Of a stretch of DNA of 64,000 bases, positions 31,771 to 40,189 are shown in pieces (the stretch's first letter is position 1; each line of letters starts with the position of its first letter). This DNA comes from Tolypothrix tenuis PCC 7101 (GTDB lineage Bacteria > Cyanobacteriota > Cyanobacteriia > Cyanobacteriales > Nostocaceae): contig NZ_AP018248.1 in NCBI RefSeq assembly GCF_002368295.1, positions 3,515,502 through 3,579,501 of the forward strand, given 5' to 3'. The notes under the pieces are model-generated. The model had not been told where the DNA came from. It made no database searches and worked only from the letters and a program-made list of their open reading frames with translations. A program made the position numbers and the translations under genes.

Positions 31771-32255
31771 GGAACTAGGGATGAGTGTTTCTTCTATTCA
31801 TAGTTGATGGCGCACCGCCTGTGCGGTTACTCTCACCAATCAATATCTCAATTTTGCGTAATTTTGACCGCAAAATAGCAAATGCGATCGCTAAAATCAC
31901 AACTGCGATCGCATTTGCTATAGAACTCATATTTGATTGTTAAAACTTACGTAGGATGCGTTAGCGATAGCGTAACGCATCTGTGGCTGAAATTTTTCAG
32001 AAATCAAATCGGATTCCGATATTTCTCGTAGGACTTGCTGAAAAAGTCTTATAGCCACGATAACAAACAGGTGATTTTGCAAACTTCATTAAAAGTTTTA
32101 TCACTGTGAGTGACTATTTATTAACATAAATATCAGATTTTTAATTATTTTAAAAATCTGCATATTACTCCTGTTAAGTACTGACAAATAAATACTTCTA
32201 TTAGAAGTATTGACACGGCTATCAAGTTTCAGTTTTTTGACGACAGGATTTATGT
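31771..32255. other. Intergenic region without a gene
   Basis: It holds the HIP1 hairpin (31875-31921) and a reversed family D repeat (31955-32030; GGATGCGTTAGCG / CGTAACGCATC). The rest is AT-rich, probably including the promoter of the next gene. No coding frame seen. Confidence 0.5.
31875..31921. repeat. Perfect 17-bp inverted repeat built on two HIP1 sites
   Basis: The arms ATAGCAAATGCGATCGC (31875-31891) and GCGATCGCATTTGCTAT (31905-31921) flank a 13-base loop. It is a strong hairpin about 105 bp past the HEAT gene. Confidence 0.85.
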
Positions 32256-32468
32256 ATGCTGCAATATAGTGAAAAGCCCTGCTTGGTTTGCAAGAAGAAG
32301 ATTCGTTACCGCATGGAAGTCGAAATCACCGCCAATGGAACTAGTAAAATTTATTGGCAACCAATCGGTGCTACACCAGATCAACCGGATATCAACAAAT
32401 GTCCGATATGTCGTCGCCAGGTTTCTAGAATATTCGGTTATTCCTTGAAAGCCTGTCTAGCAATTTAA
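32256..32468 (+). CDS. Small zinc-ribbon-like protein
   Basis: A 70-residue protein with two Cys pairs, CLVCKKKIRY (about residues 9-18) and KCPICRRQVS (about 48-57), spaced as in zinc ribbons or treble-clef fingers. The middle is strand-like (MEVEITANGTSKIYWQPIGA). AGGATTT precedes the ATG at 32256. Not recognised as a named family; metal binding is inferred from the Cys pattern. It stands alone between repeat blocks. Confidence 0.6.
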   Translation: MLQYSEKPCLVCKKKIRYRMEVEITANGTSKIYWQPIGATPDQPDINKCPICRRQVSRIFGYSLKACLAI

Positions 32469-32515
32469 GCCAACACAATAACATACAGCTTATTTCAGGT
32501 AAATGGAGTACATGG

Positions 32516-32744
32516 GTAGGGGCACCGCAGCCCATACGTTTCAACTTCAGCTAAAAGCTATATAAGGCGCGTGTTGTACAAAAACCCTCCCCCTCATCCC
32601 CTAACCCCTTCTCCTGGGGGAGAAGGGGAATTAAATCTCTTGCTCCCCTCTCCAGGTGGGAGAGGGGCTGGGGGTGTGGGCAGAACCTTGTCGCCAAGCG
32701 GGTTTCACGTTAAGTTGACACCAATGACGGCAGCCGTGCCCTTA
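32516..32744. repeat. MITE-like repeat family A, copy 4 (reverse orientation)
   Basis: Reverse-oriented copy with outer GTAGGGGCACC / GGCAGCCGTGCCC arms, apparently nested in a family-B-like palindrome. The left end has a mutated terminal repeat (GTTTCAACTTCAGC). Confidence 0.75.
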
Positions 32745-32877
32745 CAATTATCTGTACATTACCAACTAGCAATCTGCTGTAAATTATCCTGTAGCTTAGG
32801 GCATAGCATCAATCAGATATCTGTATCATTGAAAATCTGTGGATGCCGTGCCCTGATCATAATTTGGGTGTTTTTAA

Positions 32878-32914
32878 AATTACCAATTACCAATTACCCA
32901 TTACCAATTACCAT
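32878..32914. repeat. Heptamer repeat ATTACCA
   Basis: About five units (AATTACC) upstream of the glycosidase gene. Confidence 0.85.
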
Positions 32915-33072
32915 AATTCTGAGTTTTTCCTGAGTATATGCTGTATTTATGTTGGGCTAATTTCTAGAATATTTTAAGTCGCAACTCAGCCTGATATTTG
33001 GTGAGTACAGGATACTCCAGACAGCAAATAGAGGAACTCAATTATTGTGCAGGTAGGCACGGGGTGATACTG

Positions 33073-35781
33073 ATGCAAACTTCAACCCAGGAAGAAATCA
33101 GATTAGCAGCCGCCCGAAATCATGAAGCGCATTGGCGCAGGTGGGGGCCATATTTAAGCGATCGCCAATGGGGAACGGTACGAGAAGATTATAGTCATAA
33201 CGGTGCAGCGTGGGACTACTTCACCCACGATCAGGCGCGTTCTCGGGCTTACCGTTGGGGTGAAGATGGGATTGCCGGGATTTCGGATAATCATCAACGG
33301 CTATGTTTTGCGATCGCACTTTGGAATGGCGAAGACTCGATTCTCAAGGAAAGAATCTTTGGCTTGACAGGAACTGAAGGTAATCATGGCGAAGATGTCA
33401 AGGATTATTACTTTTATTTAGATAGTACGCCGACTCATTCCTACATGAAGGCGTTGTACAAATATCCCCAAAGCGCTTTTCCTTACGAAAAATTAGTTAC
33501 AGAAAATCAAAGTCGTAATCGTCTCCAACCAGAATTTGAACTATTAGATACAGGTATTTTTGACGAAAACCGCTATTTTGATGTTTTTGTAGAATATGCG
33601 AAAAATTCTACTGAAGATATTCTCATTCAAATTAATGTAGCTAATCGCGGCCCCGAAACTAAAACATTACACCTCTTACCTACTCTGTGGTTTCGCAATA
33701 CTTGGTCTTGGAATGGAGATACTAATAAACCTCACCTGAAGCAAGTAAATTCTGGTAATAGCTGGCAAATTATCGAAGCTTCCCATCCCACTTTAGGTAA
33801 TAGATGGTTGTATTGTCAAACATCAACCGAAATTTTGTTTACAGAAAATGAAACCAATAATCAGCGATTATTTGGCTCTCCTAATACCTCTGCCTATGTG
33901 AAAGATGGCATTAATGACTATATTGTCTCAGGTAATAAACAGGCTGTAAATCCCGAGAAATTTGGGACGAAAGCTGCACCTCATTATGTGCTAACAGTTG
34001 GTGCAGGGGAAACCCAAACTATCAAATTACGCTTGAGTGATATACCAAATTTATTTGAGCCATTTAACTCAGAATTTGATGCTATTTTCTTAAATAGAAA
34101 ACAAGAAGCCGATGCATTTTATCAACGGATTACACCATTTCCCCTGAGTGCAGATATGCGAAATGTGCAAAGACAAGCATTTGCTGGGATGCTGTGGAGT
34201 AAGCAATTTTATCACTACATATTAGAAAATTGGCTAAAAGGCGATCGCAATACACCACCGCCACCACCAGAAAGGCAAGAAGGCAGAAATCATGAATGGT
34301 TTCACCTCTACAATGAAGATATACTTTCTATGCCTGATAAGTGGGAATATCCTTGGTTTGCAGCTTGGGATTTAGCCTTTCATACTATTCCTTTGGCAAT
34401 TATTGATCCTGACTTTGCCAAATATCAATTAGATGTGTTAACGCGGGAATGGTATATGCATCCTAATGGGCAAATTCCGGCTTATGAGTGGAAATTTAGT
34501 GATGTTAACCCGCCTGTTCATGCTTGGGCAACTTGGCGAATTTATAAGATTGAACAAAAGATATATGGTAAGAGCGATCGCCAATTTCTAGAAAGAGTAT
34601 TTCAGAAATTGATGCTGAATTTTACTTGGTGGGTAAATCGCAAAGATGCTGAAGGTAATAATGTCTTTCAAGGGGGATTTTTAGGGTTAGATAATATAGG
34701 AGTATTTGACCGTAGTGCTACTTTACCTACAGGCGGACATATTGACCAATCTGATGGTACTAGTTGGATGGGGATGTATTGCTTAAATATGTTGGCAATT
34801 TCACTGGAATTAGCAACAACCAATCCTGTTTATGAAGACATCGCCACTAAATTCTTTGAACATTTCCTCTACATCGCTGATGCAATGAACAAAATTGGCG
34901 AACTGGAAGCTAGTTTGTGGAATGAGCAAGATGGCTTTTACTACGACGTACTGCATTTAGCAGAAAAACAGATTACCTTAAAAGTCCGGTCAATGGTAGG
35001 GCTAATTCCCCTGTTTGCTATTGAAACGTTGGAACCAGAAACTATTAATCTGCTTCCTGGCTTCAAAAGTCGCTTGGAATGGTTCATTAAAAATCGCCCA
35101 GACTTACGGCAAAATGTCGCCTGTATGGAAACTAAAGGCATAGGTGCAAGACGATTATTAGCAATTGTCTCACGGGATAAACTCAAAAGTATACTGCAAA
35201 AAATGCTCGATGAAAATGAGTTTTTTAGCCCCCACGGTATTCGTGCTCTTTCTAAATTTCATAGCGAACATCCCTACATTTTTGATGTTGATGGTAGCCA
35301 ATTTCGCGTAGATTATGAACCTGCAGAATCTAGCAGTGGCTTATTTGGTGGTAATTCCAACTGGCGAGGCCCTGTTTGGTTCCCAGTGAATTTTCTGCTG
35401 ATAGAATCACTGCAAAAATTTCATCATTACTTAGGCGACAATTTCTTATTAGAATGCCCTACAGGTTCTGGTAAAATGATGACGCTTTGGGAAGTTGCCT
35501 CGGAACTATCTCAAAGATTAATCCGAATTTTCTTACAGAATTCTGCTGCACAACGACCCGTTTATGGTAATACACAAAAGTTTCAAACTGATCCACATTG
35601 GCGCGATTTAATTTTGTTTTACGAGTATTTTCATGGTGATAACGGCGCAGGAATCGGTGCAAGTCATCAAACAGGATGGACAGGTTTAGTTGCCAAACTC
35701 ATTCAGCAATTTGGTGAATATGAAGCCCAAAATCAAGACCCTGAGATAGATAGAAAAGGTCAAGAAATAGCTTTAGTATAA
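33073..35781 (+). CDS. GH63-like (MGH1-type) glycosidase
   Basis: A 902-residue cytoplasmic glycoside hydrolase of the GH63/mannosyl-oligosaccharide glucosidase-like family. The N-terminus HWRRWGPYLSDRQWGTVRED and SHNGAAWDYFTHDQARSRAY is highly characteristic. The (alpha/alpha)6 toroid lies in the second half, with YPWFAAWDLAFHTIPL, NGQIPAYEWKFSDVNPPVHA, DQSDGTSWMGMYC and NWRGPVWFPVNFLL carrying the acidic active-site residues. A GTG at 32998 is in frame, but the ATG at 33073 with GGGGTGAT upstream fits relatives better. Bacterial members hydrolyse small glucosides such as glucosylglycerate or mannosylglycerate-type solutes; the exact substrate is unknown. EgtD follows 100 bp downstream. Confidence 0.82.
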   Translation: MQTSTQEEIRLAAARNHEAHWRRWGPYLSDRQWGTVREDYSHNGAAWDYFTHDQARSRAYRWGEDGIAGISDNHQRLCFAIALWNGEDSILKERIFGLTGTEGNHGEDVKDYYFYLDSTPTHSYMKALYKYPQSAFPYEKLVTENQSRNRLQPEFELLDTGIFDENRYFDVFVEYAKNSTEDILIQINVANRGPETKTLHLLPTLWFRNTWSWNGDTNKPHLKQVNSGNSWQIIEASHPTLGNRWLYCQTSTEILFTENETNNQRLFGSPNTSAYVKDGINDYIVSGNKQAVNPEKFGTKAAPHYVLTVGAGETQTIKLRLSDIPNLFEPFNSEFDAIFLNRKQEADAFYQRITPFPLSADMRNVQRQAFAGMLWSKQFYHYILENWLKGDRNTPPPPPERQEGRNHEWFHLYNEDILSMPDKWEYPWFAAWDLAFHTIPLAIIDPDFAKYQLDVLTREWYMHPNGQIPAYEWKFSDVNPPVHAWATWRIYKIEQKIYGKSDRQFLERVFQKLMLNFTWWVNRKDAEGNNVFQGGFLGLDNIGVFDRSATLPTGGHIDQSDGTSWMGMYCLNMLAISLELATTNPVYEDIATKFFEHFLYIADAMNKIGELEASLWNEQDGFYYDVLHLAEKQITLKVRSMVGLIPLFAIETLEPETINLLPGFKSRLEWFIKNRPDLRQNVACMETKGIGARRLLAIVSRDKLKSILQKMLDENEFFSPHGIRALSKFHSEHPYIFDVDGSQFRVDYEPAESSSGLFGGNSNWRGPVWFPVNFLLIESLQKFHHYLGDNFLLECPTGSGKMMTLWEVASELSQRLIRIFLQNSAAQRPVYGNTQKFQTDPHWRDLILFYEYFHGDNGAGIGASHQTGWTGLVAKLIQQFGEYEAQNQDPEIDRKGQEIALV

Positions 35782-35882
35782 AAAGCTGAAGTCTGAATTA
35801 TCAAGGATGAATATAAAGTTGATTATTTTATCATTTATCATTCAGACTTTATCTTTCACTTAAACCCCAGGAGAGCAGAAAA

Positions 35883-36899
35883 TTGAAGACTGAAAATAAA
35901 GAGCATTCACGGCTGCGTTGGATTAATTTAAATTCAGCGATCGCATCAGTCGATGAAGGTGCAGATATCATGGCGGGACTGACTCAAAATCCCAAAACTT
36001 TGCCTTGTCGTTACTTCTATGATGACCGTGGGTCGGAACTATTTGAGCAGATTTGTGACCTAAGAGAATACTATCCTACTCGCACCGAGCAAGCAATTTT
36101 AGAAACCTACGCTGCTGAAATTGCTAAGATGACAGGCTCTTGTCATTTAATAGAATTAGGTAGCGGTAGTTCGCGCAAAACTCGCCTATTATTAGAAGCA
36201 TATAGCGAGGTAGTTCAAGAACTACAATATTACCCCATAGATGTTAGTAGCGGTATCCTCAAAACCACCGCGTTAGATTTGCTTGAGCAATACCCCAAAT
36301 TAAAACTTTGCGGTTTAGCCGGAACTTACGAACAAGCCTTAGCCGAACTTCCCTCCGCCGAATTAGAAAATCGGATGTTAATTTTCTTAGGAAGTACTTT
36401 AGGCAATTTAAATGACGAACAAACTCACAAATTCTTCACCCAAGTACAACAAGCATTAAAACCAGGAGAATTCTTTTTATTGGGAGTAGATTTACAAAAG
36501 TCGGTAGAAATTATCGAAGCAGCTTACAACGATTCTCAAGGAGTAACTGCTGCTTTTAACTTGAATATTCTCAACCACATTAATCAAAGATTTCAGGGTA
36601 ATTTTTCCCTCAACAATTTTGCTCACTGGGCTTTTTATAATCAAGTAGATAATCAAATTGAAATGCATCTGCGGAGTCTAGTTAATCAAACCGTTTTCCT
36701 AGAAGCTTTAGATTTAGAAGTTTCCTTACAAGCAGGAGAAACAATTCGCACCGAAATCTCTCGGAAATTTCACATCCCCACATTAATTTCGGTTTTAGAA
36801 ACCCATGCATTTCAAACGTTACAAGTATGGACTGATCCGCAATCATGGTTTGGCTTGCTACTTTGCCAACGCCAATGTACAAATACTGAATGTCCTTAA
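35883..36899 (+). CDS. egtD: L-histidine N-alpha-methyltransferase
   Basis: A 338-residue SAM-dependent enzyme that trimethylates histidine to hercynine, the first step of ergothioneine synthesis. Hallmarks are LPCRYFYDDRGSELFEQIC (40-58), EYYPTRTEQAIL (62-73), the SAM site LIELGSGSSRKT (89-100), and YYPIDVSSGIL. Start is TTG at 35883 with a strong AGGAG ribosome site; no better ATG exists. Its usual partner EgtB (sulfoxide synthase) is not in the window, which is unusual because the two are often adjacent. The family also includes uncharacterised paralogues, but the motif match to EgtD is strong. Confidence 0.88.
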   Translation: MKTENKEHSRLRWINLNSAIASVDEGADIMAGLTQNPKTLPCRYFYDDRGSELFEQICDLREYYPTRTEQAILETYAAEIAKMTGSCHLIELGSGSSRKTRLLLEAYSEVVQELQYYPIDVSSGILKTTALDLLEQYPKLKLCGLAGTYEQALAELPSAELENRMLIFLGSTLGNLNDEQTHKFFTQVQQALKPGEFFLLGVDLQKSVEIIEAAYNDSQGVTAAFNLNILNHINQRFQGNFSLNNFAHWAFYNQVDNQIEMHLRSLVNQTVFLEALDLEVSLQAGETIRTEISRKFHIPTLISVLETHAFQTLQVWTDPQSWFGLLLCQRQCTNTECP

Positions 36900-36909
36900 A
36901 CTTTAAATG

Positions 36910-36953
36910 GTGTTGACTGTTGACTGCTGACGGTTAACAGTCAACAGTTAACC
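36910..36953. repeat. GTTGACT repeats forming an inverted repeat
   Basis: GTTGACTGTTGACT followed by GGTTAACAGTCAACAGTTAAC; the two halves pair as a hairpin just past the egtD stop and may end transcription. Confidence 0.65.
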
Positions 36954-37049
36954 AACTAACTCCTCTACGCGAGTCTTTCTGACACCAATTCTCCAAAATT
37001 CAACAAAATATGCAAATTCGCCAGCCCTTATAGAGTTAGGCTTTCTTAA

Positions 37050-37080
37050 TTTTGAATTTTGAATTTTGAATTTTGAATTG
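37050..37080. repeat. Heptamer repeat TTTTGAA
   Basis: About four tandem TTTTGAA units at the 3' side of the pentapeptide gene; similar short arrays are at 30953-30980 and 39929-39945. Confidence 0.8.
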
Positions 37081-37083
37081 GTA

Positions 37084-37473
37084 TTATCCCTCCTTAATTT
37101 GCACACCTGCTTGAACTGGGTCAAAATCTTTGGGGAAATGAGTATTGCGATCGCAATCTGCTTTATCTAACTTTGCACCTGTTAAATTAGCTTGGCGGAG
37201 ATTAGCTGAAAATAACAAAGCACCGCGCAGGTCGGTATCTTGGAGATTAGCGCGACTCAAATCTGTAAAACTCAGGTCGCTACCTCGAAGATTCGCACCG
37301 CTGAGATTAGCATGATTTAAATCGGCATAGCTGAGGTCAACACCTTTGATGTCAACCCCCTGTAAATTAGCCTTACCCAATTCCGCCTTAGTAAAGTTCC
37401 GTTTTCCCGCTGCGTAAAGTTCTAGAATCTTAGCCGCAGTCTTAATGGGCTGTTGAGAATCAGTTTGAGTCAT
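37084..37473 (-). CDS. Pentapeptide-repeat protein
   Basis: A 129-residue protein. From about residue 30 to 105 it shows about 14 tandem A(D/N)LXX pentapeptides (LGKANLQGVDIKGVDLSYAD; ANLRGSDLSFTDLSRANLQD), which fold into a right-handed beta-helix. The N-terminus TDSQQPIKTAAKILELYAAGK is a short helix typical of cyanobacterial members. No membrane segment is seen, so it is probably cytosolic; function unknown. Divergent to the next gene, with a 156-bp shared promoter region. Confidence 0.88.
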   Translation of the reverse strand: MTQTDSQQPIKTAAKILELYAAGKRNFTKAELGKANLQGVDIKGVDLSYADLNHANLSGANLRGSDLSFTDLSRANLQDTDLRGALLFSANLRQANLTGAKLDKADCDRNTHFPKDFDPVQAGVQIKEG

Positions 37474-37629
37474 AGAACAGCGACAACCTCATAGGTTGTT
37501 TTGTTAGTACTGTAAGTTACTTTCCTATTACTTAATCACAAAAATTGTCTATTCCGGCCATTCCTCACGAGTTCCTCAAGTTTTTCTCCTAGGGTCAAAA
37601 ATATATAAAACTCATAGGAGGGCAAACTC

Positions 37630-38862
37630 ATGCCATCCCTGAATTTATTAACTGTTTTTAATCCCTCAAATTATTGGCGTAGCGGTAACTTTACTATACC
37701 CTGGCAAGCGATCGCCCAAAAATTTCAAATTTCGCCGGCAGAACTTGTATTAAGCGACCTCCGCGACTTAACACATCAACCTCTCAAAGCCCAAATCGAC
37801 CGCATTGATCCAGAAGATCCCTCCCGTGACACCTTAGTTTTTCATCTATCTCAACCCATTCCCCCAGGAACGGAAGATTATGTCTTAGCCTCAACTTTCA
37901 TTCGTTTAGACAGAGGTAAACCCATACCGCCTGGAGTAGGTGAACCATACTTAGAAGTCGTCTACGGTTCCGATGGGCGAGAACGGGGAGTCAGGTTTGT
38001 GAATAATCGCCTGATTATTTGGTTTAATTTCATCCCCGCACCTGAAGATAATCAACGCAATTGGTTTTCTGGTTCAGCCAGCAGCGTCCAGTTAGACCGC
38101 CAGGAAATTCTCGATCCATTTCGCGCTGCAATGGGTGAATGGTTGGGACAAGATCCAGAAAAGCGCTGTATGCAAGTAAGTAAACTCCACTTACCAGGAA
38201 TCGCTTCTCCCAAATCACCCAATTATCAAGTCTCTTTGTTCAATCATTCCTATCGACTGGTATCTCAATCTAGCGGCCCTGTACGTGCAACTATTACCAT
38301 TGCTTCCGAACCCTTCGATTATATGGGGACAGATCCAGTGACAGGTCAAAATCGCCATTTAGTCTGTGAACTTTATCGGGTAATTAGTTTATATGCGGGT
38401 GCAGATTATTTGATTGAAGAATTATTTATTAAAGGAAAACCCAAAGCCCAAGAAGACAGAATAGAAGGTGCAGAAATAGTCAATCTTGATTTTGGTGTAG
38501 AATATTTTGCACACATGAATCTTGGACAAACACAAGATATAGAACAAGTCTTTCCTGTACCTGATTGGTTCGCTGTTGGTTCCACAACAGACCCTTATGC
38601 AGCTTATGGTTTGGCAACTAGTTTACATATAGAAGCGATCGCACACCCCTACGAAGAAAATACAAGCCGTTTTTCTTGGCAGTTGCTACCAGGTAAATCT
38701 GTAAAATGCCTACATCTATTTATGCGCGGTCAACCACAAGGATTTGATGCACAAGTCGGTCATGCTTGGTATGAATTAATCTATAGACCCCTGAATGCAG
38801 AAATTTACCAAGATACCGATGTCAAAATTCCACTGCAAAATACCAGATTAGTCACTGCTTGA
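37630..38862 (+). CDS. Conserved protein of unknown function, 410 residues
   Basis: I do not recognise a named family. The protein is long, soluble and strand-rich: LTVFNPSNYWRSGNFTIPWQ at the start looks like the C-terminal beta domain found in alpha-mannosidase-like enzymes, and WYELIYRPLNAEIYQDTD near the end supports a sugar-enzyme resemblance. Central segments such as PNYQVSLFNHSYRLVSQSSG and YRVISLYAGADYLIEELF fit a large beta-sandwich. No signal peptide. AGGAGG 7 bp before the ATG is an ideal ribosome site. Its neighbours (GH63-like enzyme, trehalose genes further away) make a carbohydrate role plausible, but that is inference. Confidence 0.6.
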   Translation: MPSLNLLTVFNPSNYWRSGNFTIPWQAIAQKFQISPAELVLSDLRDLTHQPLKAQIDRIDPEDPSRDTLVFHLSQPIPPGTEDYVLASTFIRLDRGKPIPPGVGEPYLEVVYGSDGRERGVRFVNNRLIIWFNFIPAPEDNQRNWFSGSASSVQLDRQEILDPFRAAMGEWLGQDPEKRCMQVSKLHLPGIASPKSPNYQVSLFNHSYRLVSQSSGPVRATITIASEPFDYMGTDPVTGQNRHLVCELYRVISLYAGADYLIEELFIKGKPKAQEDRIEGAEIVNLDFGVEYFAHMNLGQTQDIEQVFPVPDWFAVGSTTDPYAAYGLATSLHIEAIAHPYEENTSRFSWQLLPGKSVKCLHLFMRGQPQGFDAQVGHAWYELIYRPLNAEIYQDTDVKIPLQNTRLVTA

Positions 38863-38895
38863 AAGTGCTGAGTGCTGATACCAATTCAAATAATA

Positions 38896-38985
38896 TTTGC
38901 GACAGATAAATTCTTTGTAGGGGTACGGCACCAGTAAGATATTAGATCTGCCAAAAAATTGTGGATGCCGTGCCCTCTAGAATAT
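38896..38985. repeat. Dispersed repeat family B, copy 3
   Basis: TTTGCGACAGATAAATTC, GGGGTACGGCACCAGTAAGA and GTGGATGCCGTGCCC in the same order as copy 1. The right flank (CTCTAGAA-ATCATTGATGTGT) equals that of family A copy 1, showing nesting of repeats. Confidence 0.65.
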
Positions 38986-39362
38986 CATTGATGTGTCTTT
39001 TCCACCTTTCCCTTTTTTAAAAGAAAAACAACCTGAATAAAAAATCCCATAAATAATAAAGAACAACCCCATAGATGTGTGAGGTTGTTTTGAATATTTG
39101 GATTCAGCTTTTTAAGTAGAGGCTGGAGTTAGGACTAGATGTTGTTCCAAACCTTGTATTTCATACTACTGTGATTGTTTTCACATCAGGAGTCCGCTTC
39201 AGCCAGTTTTAAATGTGTCCAAAAGCAACAATATAATTCGTAATTTGTAATTCTTAATACGAAACTTTTGTCCACTAATAACCTATGAGATGCGCGCTAC
39301 CAGATTTTTCATTTATGGGGTTTGAAAACACCTCCTCATCTCTAGCCTCTGGCTTCTAGTCC

Positions 39363-39755
39363 CTAATCTCTAGCTGCTGCATAAACAGGCGCTTCTGTAA
39401 TTTCTGGTTCAACTGCGCTCAGATGCTGCTCTAAAATATCCAAATTGCGAATATTGGATTTGTAAAAAGCGTCAAATAAATCACCTACTAAAGGCACAGT
39501 ACCAACAACTGCTTCCAAACCCACATTGAAAATCATTTTCGTTAAGTCTTGGCGTGGTATACCAAATCTTGTAGCTAAAAAGATAATGTACGCAGAAAAC
39601 GCTGTACTAATTAAATCACCAGCACCAGGAACTAATCCAATAATTGGGTCTATACCGATACGAAAACCAATTCCTGGAATGCGTATAGATGTATCCATGA
39701 GGCGACTGAGTTTGCGGATGCGATTAAGAGTAGCAAGGCGTTTGGCTGCGTCCAT
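39363..39755 (-). CDS. DUF4112-family protein
   Basis: A 130-residue protein with the conserved DUF4112 pattern: LMDTSIRIPGIGFRIGIDPI, IGLVPGAGDLISTAFSAYII (a membrane-associated hydrophobic stretch), GIPRQDLTKMIFNVGLEAVV and GTVPLVGDLFDAFYKSN. Two hydrophobic segments around residues 32-58 and 72-92 suggest an inner-membrane protein. The family is widespread but has no known function. It is monocistronic, divergent to the giant kinase gene, with 434 bp between starts. Confidence 0.85.
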   Translation of the reverse strand: MDAAKRLATLNRIRKLSRLMDTSIRIPGIGFRIGIDPIIGLVPGAGDLISTAFSAYIIFLATRFGIPRQDLTKMIFNVGLEAVVGTVPLVGDLFDAFYKSNIRNLDILEQHLSAVEPEITEAPVYAAARD

Positions 39756-40189
39756 AATTTAAAATATTTGCACTACTTTATAAATTGCCCGATTTTGCCT
39801 TGCTTGTCTTGTATCGTGAGAAAGAGCAGCTACTAAGCTAACGGATGTAGTTTGGATTTTAATACCACTTTGAAAAAAGAATGCGGCAGATATACAAACC
39901 CAAAATCTTGTTCTGTCTAGATTCTTAATTTTGAATTTTGAATTGTGATCAACATTATTTCAATCGGTATAACTTATATTTGAGCTAATAAAATAGGCTC
40001 AGGCTTTTGAGTAAGGATTTGTAACATTTCATGGACGTGTCGTTGTCAGAGAAAGTAACCCTACTACGAAATAATAAATAGTTTTACTGCTTACGTTACC
40101 TGCGGGATTGTCAGTGAGCGTTATTGTTAAATCATAGAACTATTTGGGAATCTTAGATGTAATCCAAACAGTTCCTCTGGCCAAGTTCT
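39756..40189. other. Region upstream of the giant kinase gene, holding the left inverted repeat
   Basis: No gene seen. The left 34-bp inverted repeat is at 39978-40012 and a GAATTTT heptamer piece at about 39929-39945. Promoters of the two divergent genes must lie here. Confidence 0.55.
39978..40012. repeat. Left 34-bp inverted repeat flanking the kinase gene
   Basis: ATTTGAGCTAATAAAATAGG followed by CTCAGGCTTTTGAG. The reverse complement of 45714-45747 matches at 32 of 34 positions. The sequence outside the two arms is unrelated. Confidence 0.82.
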
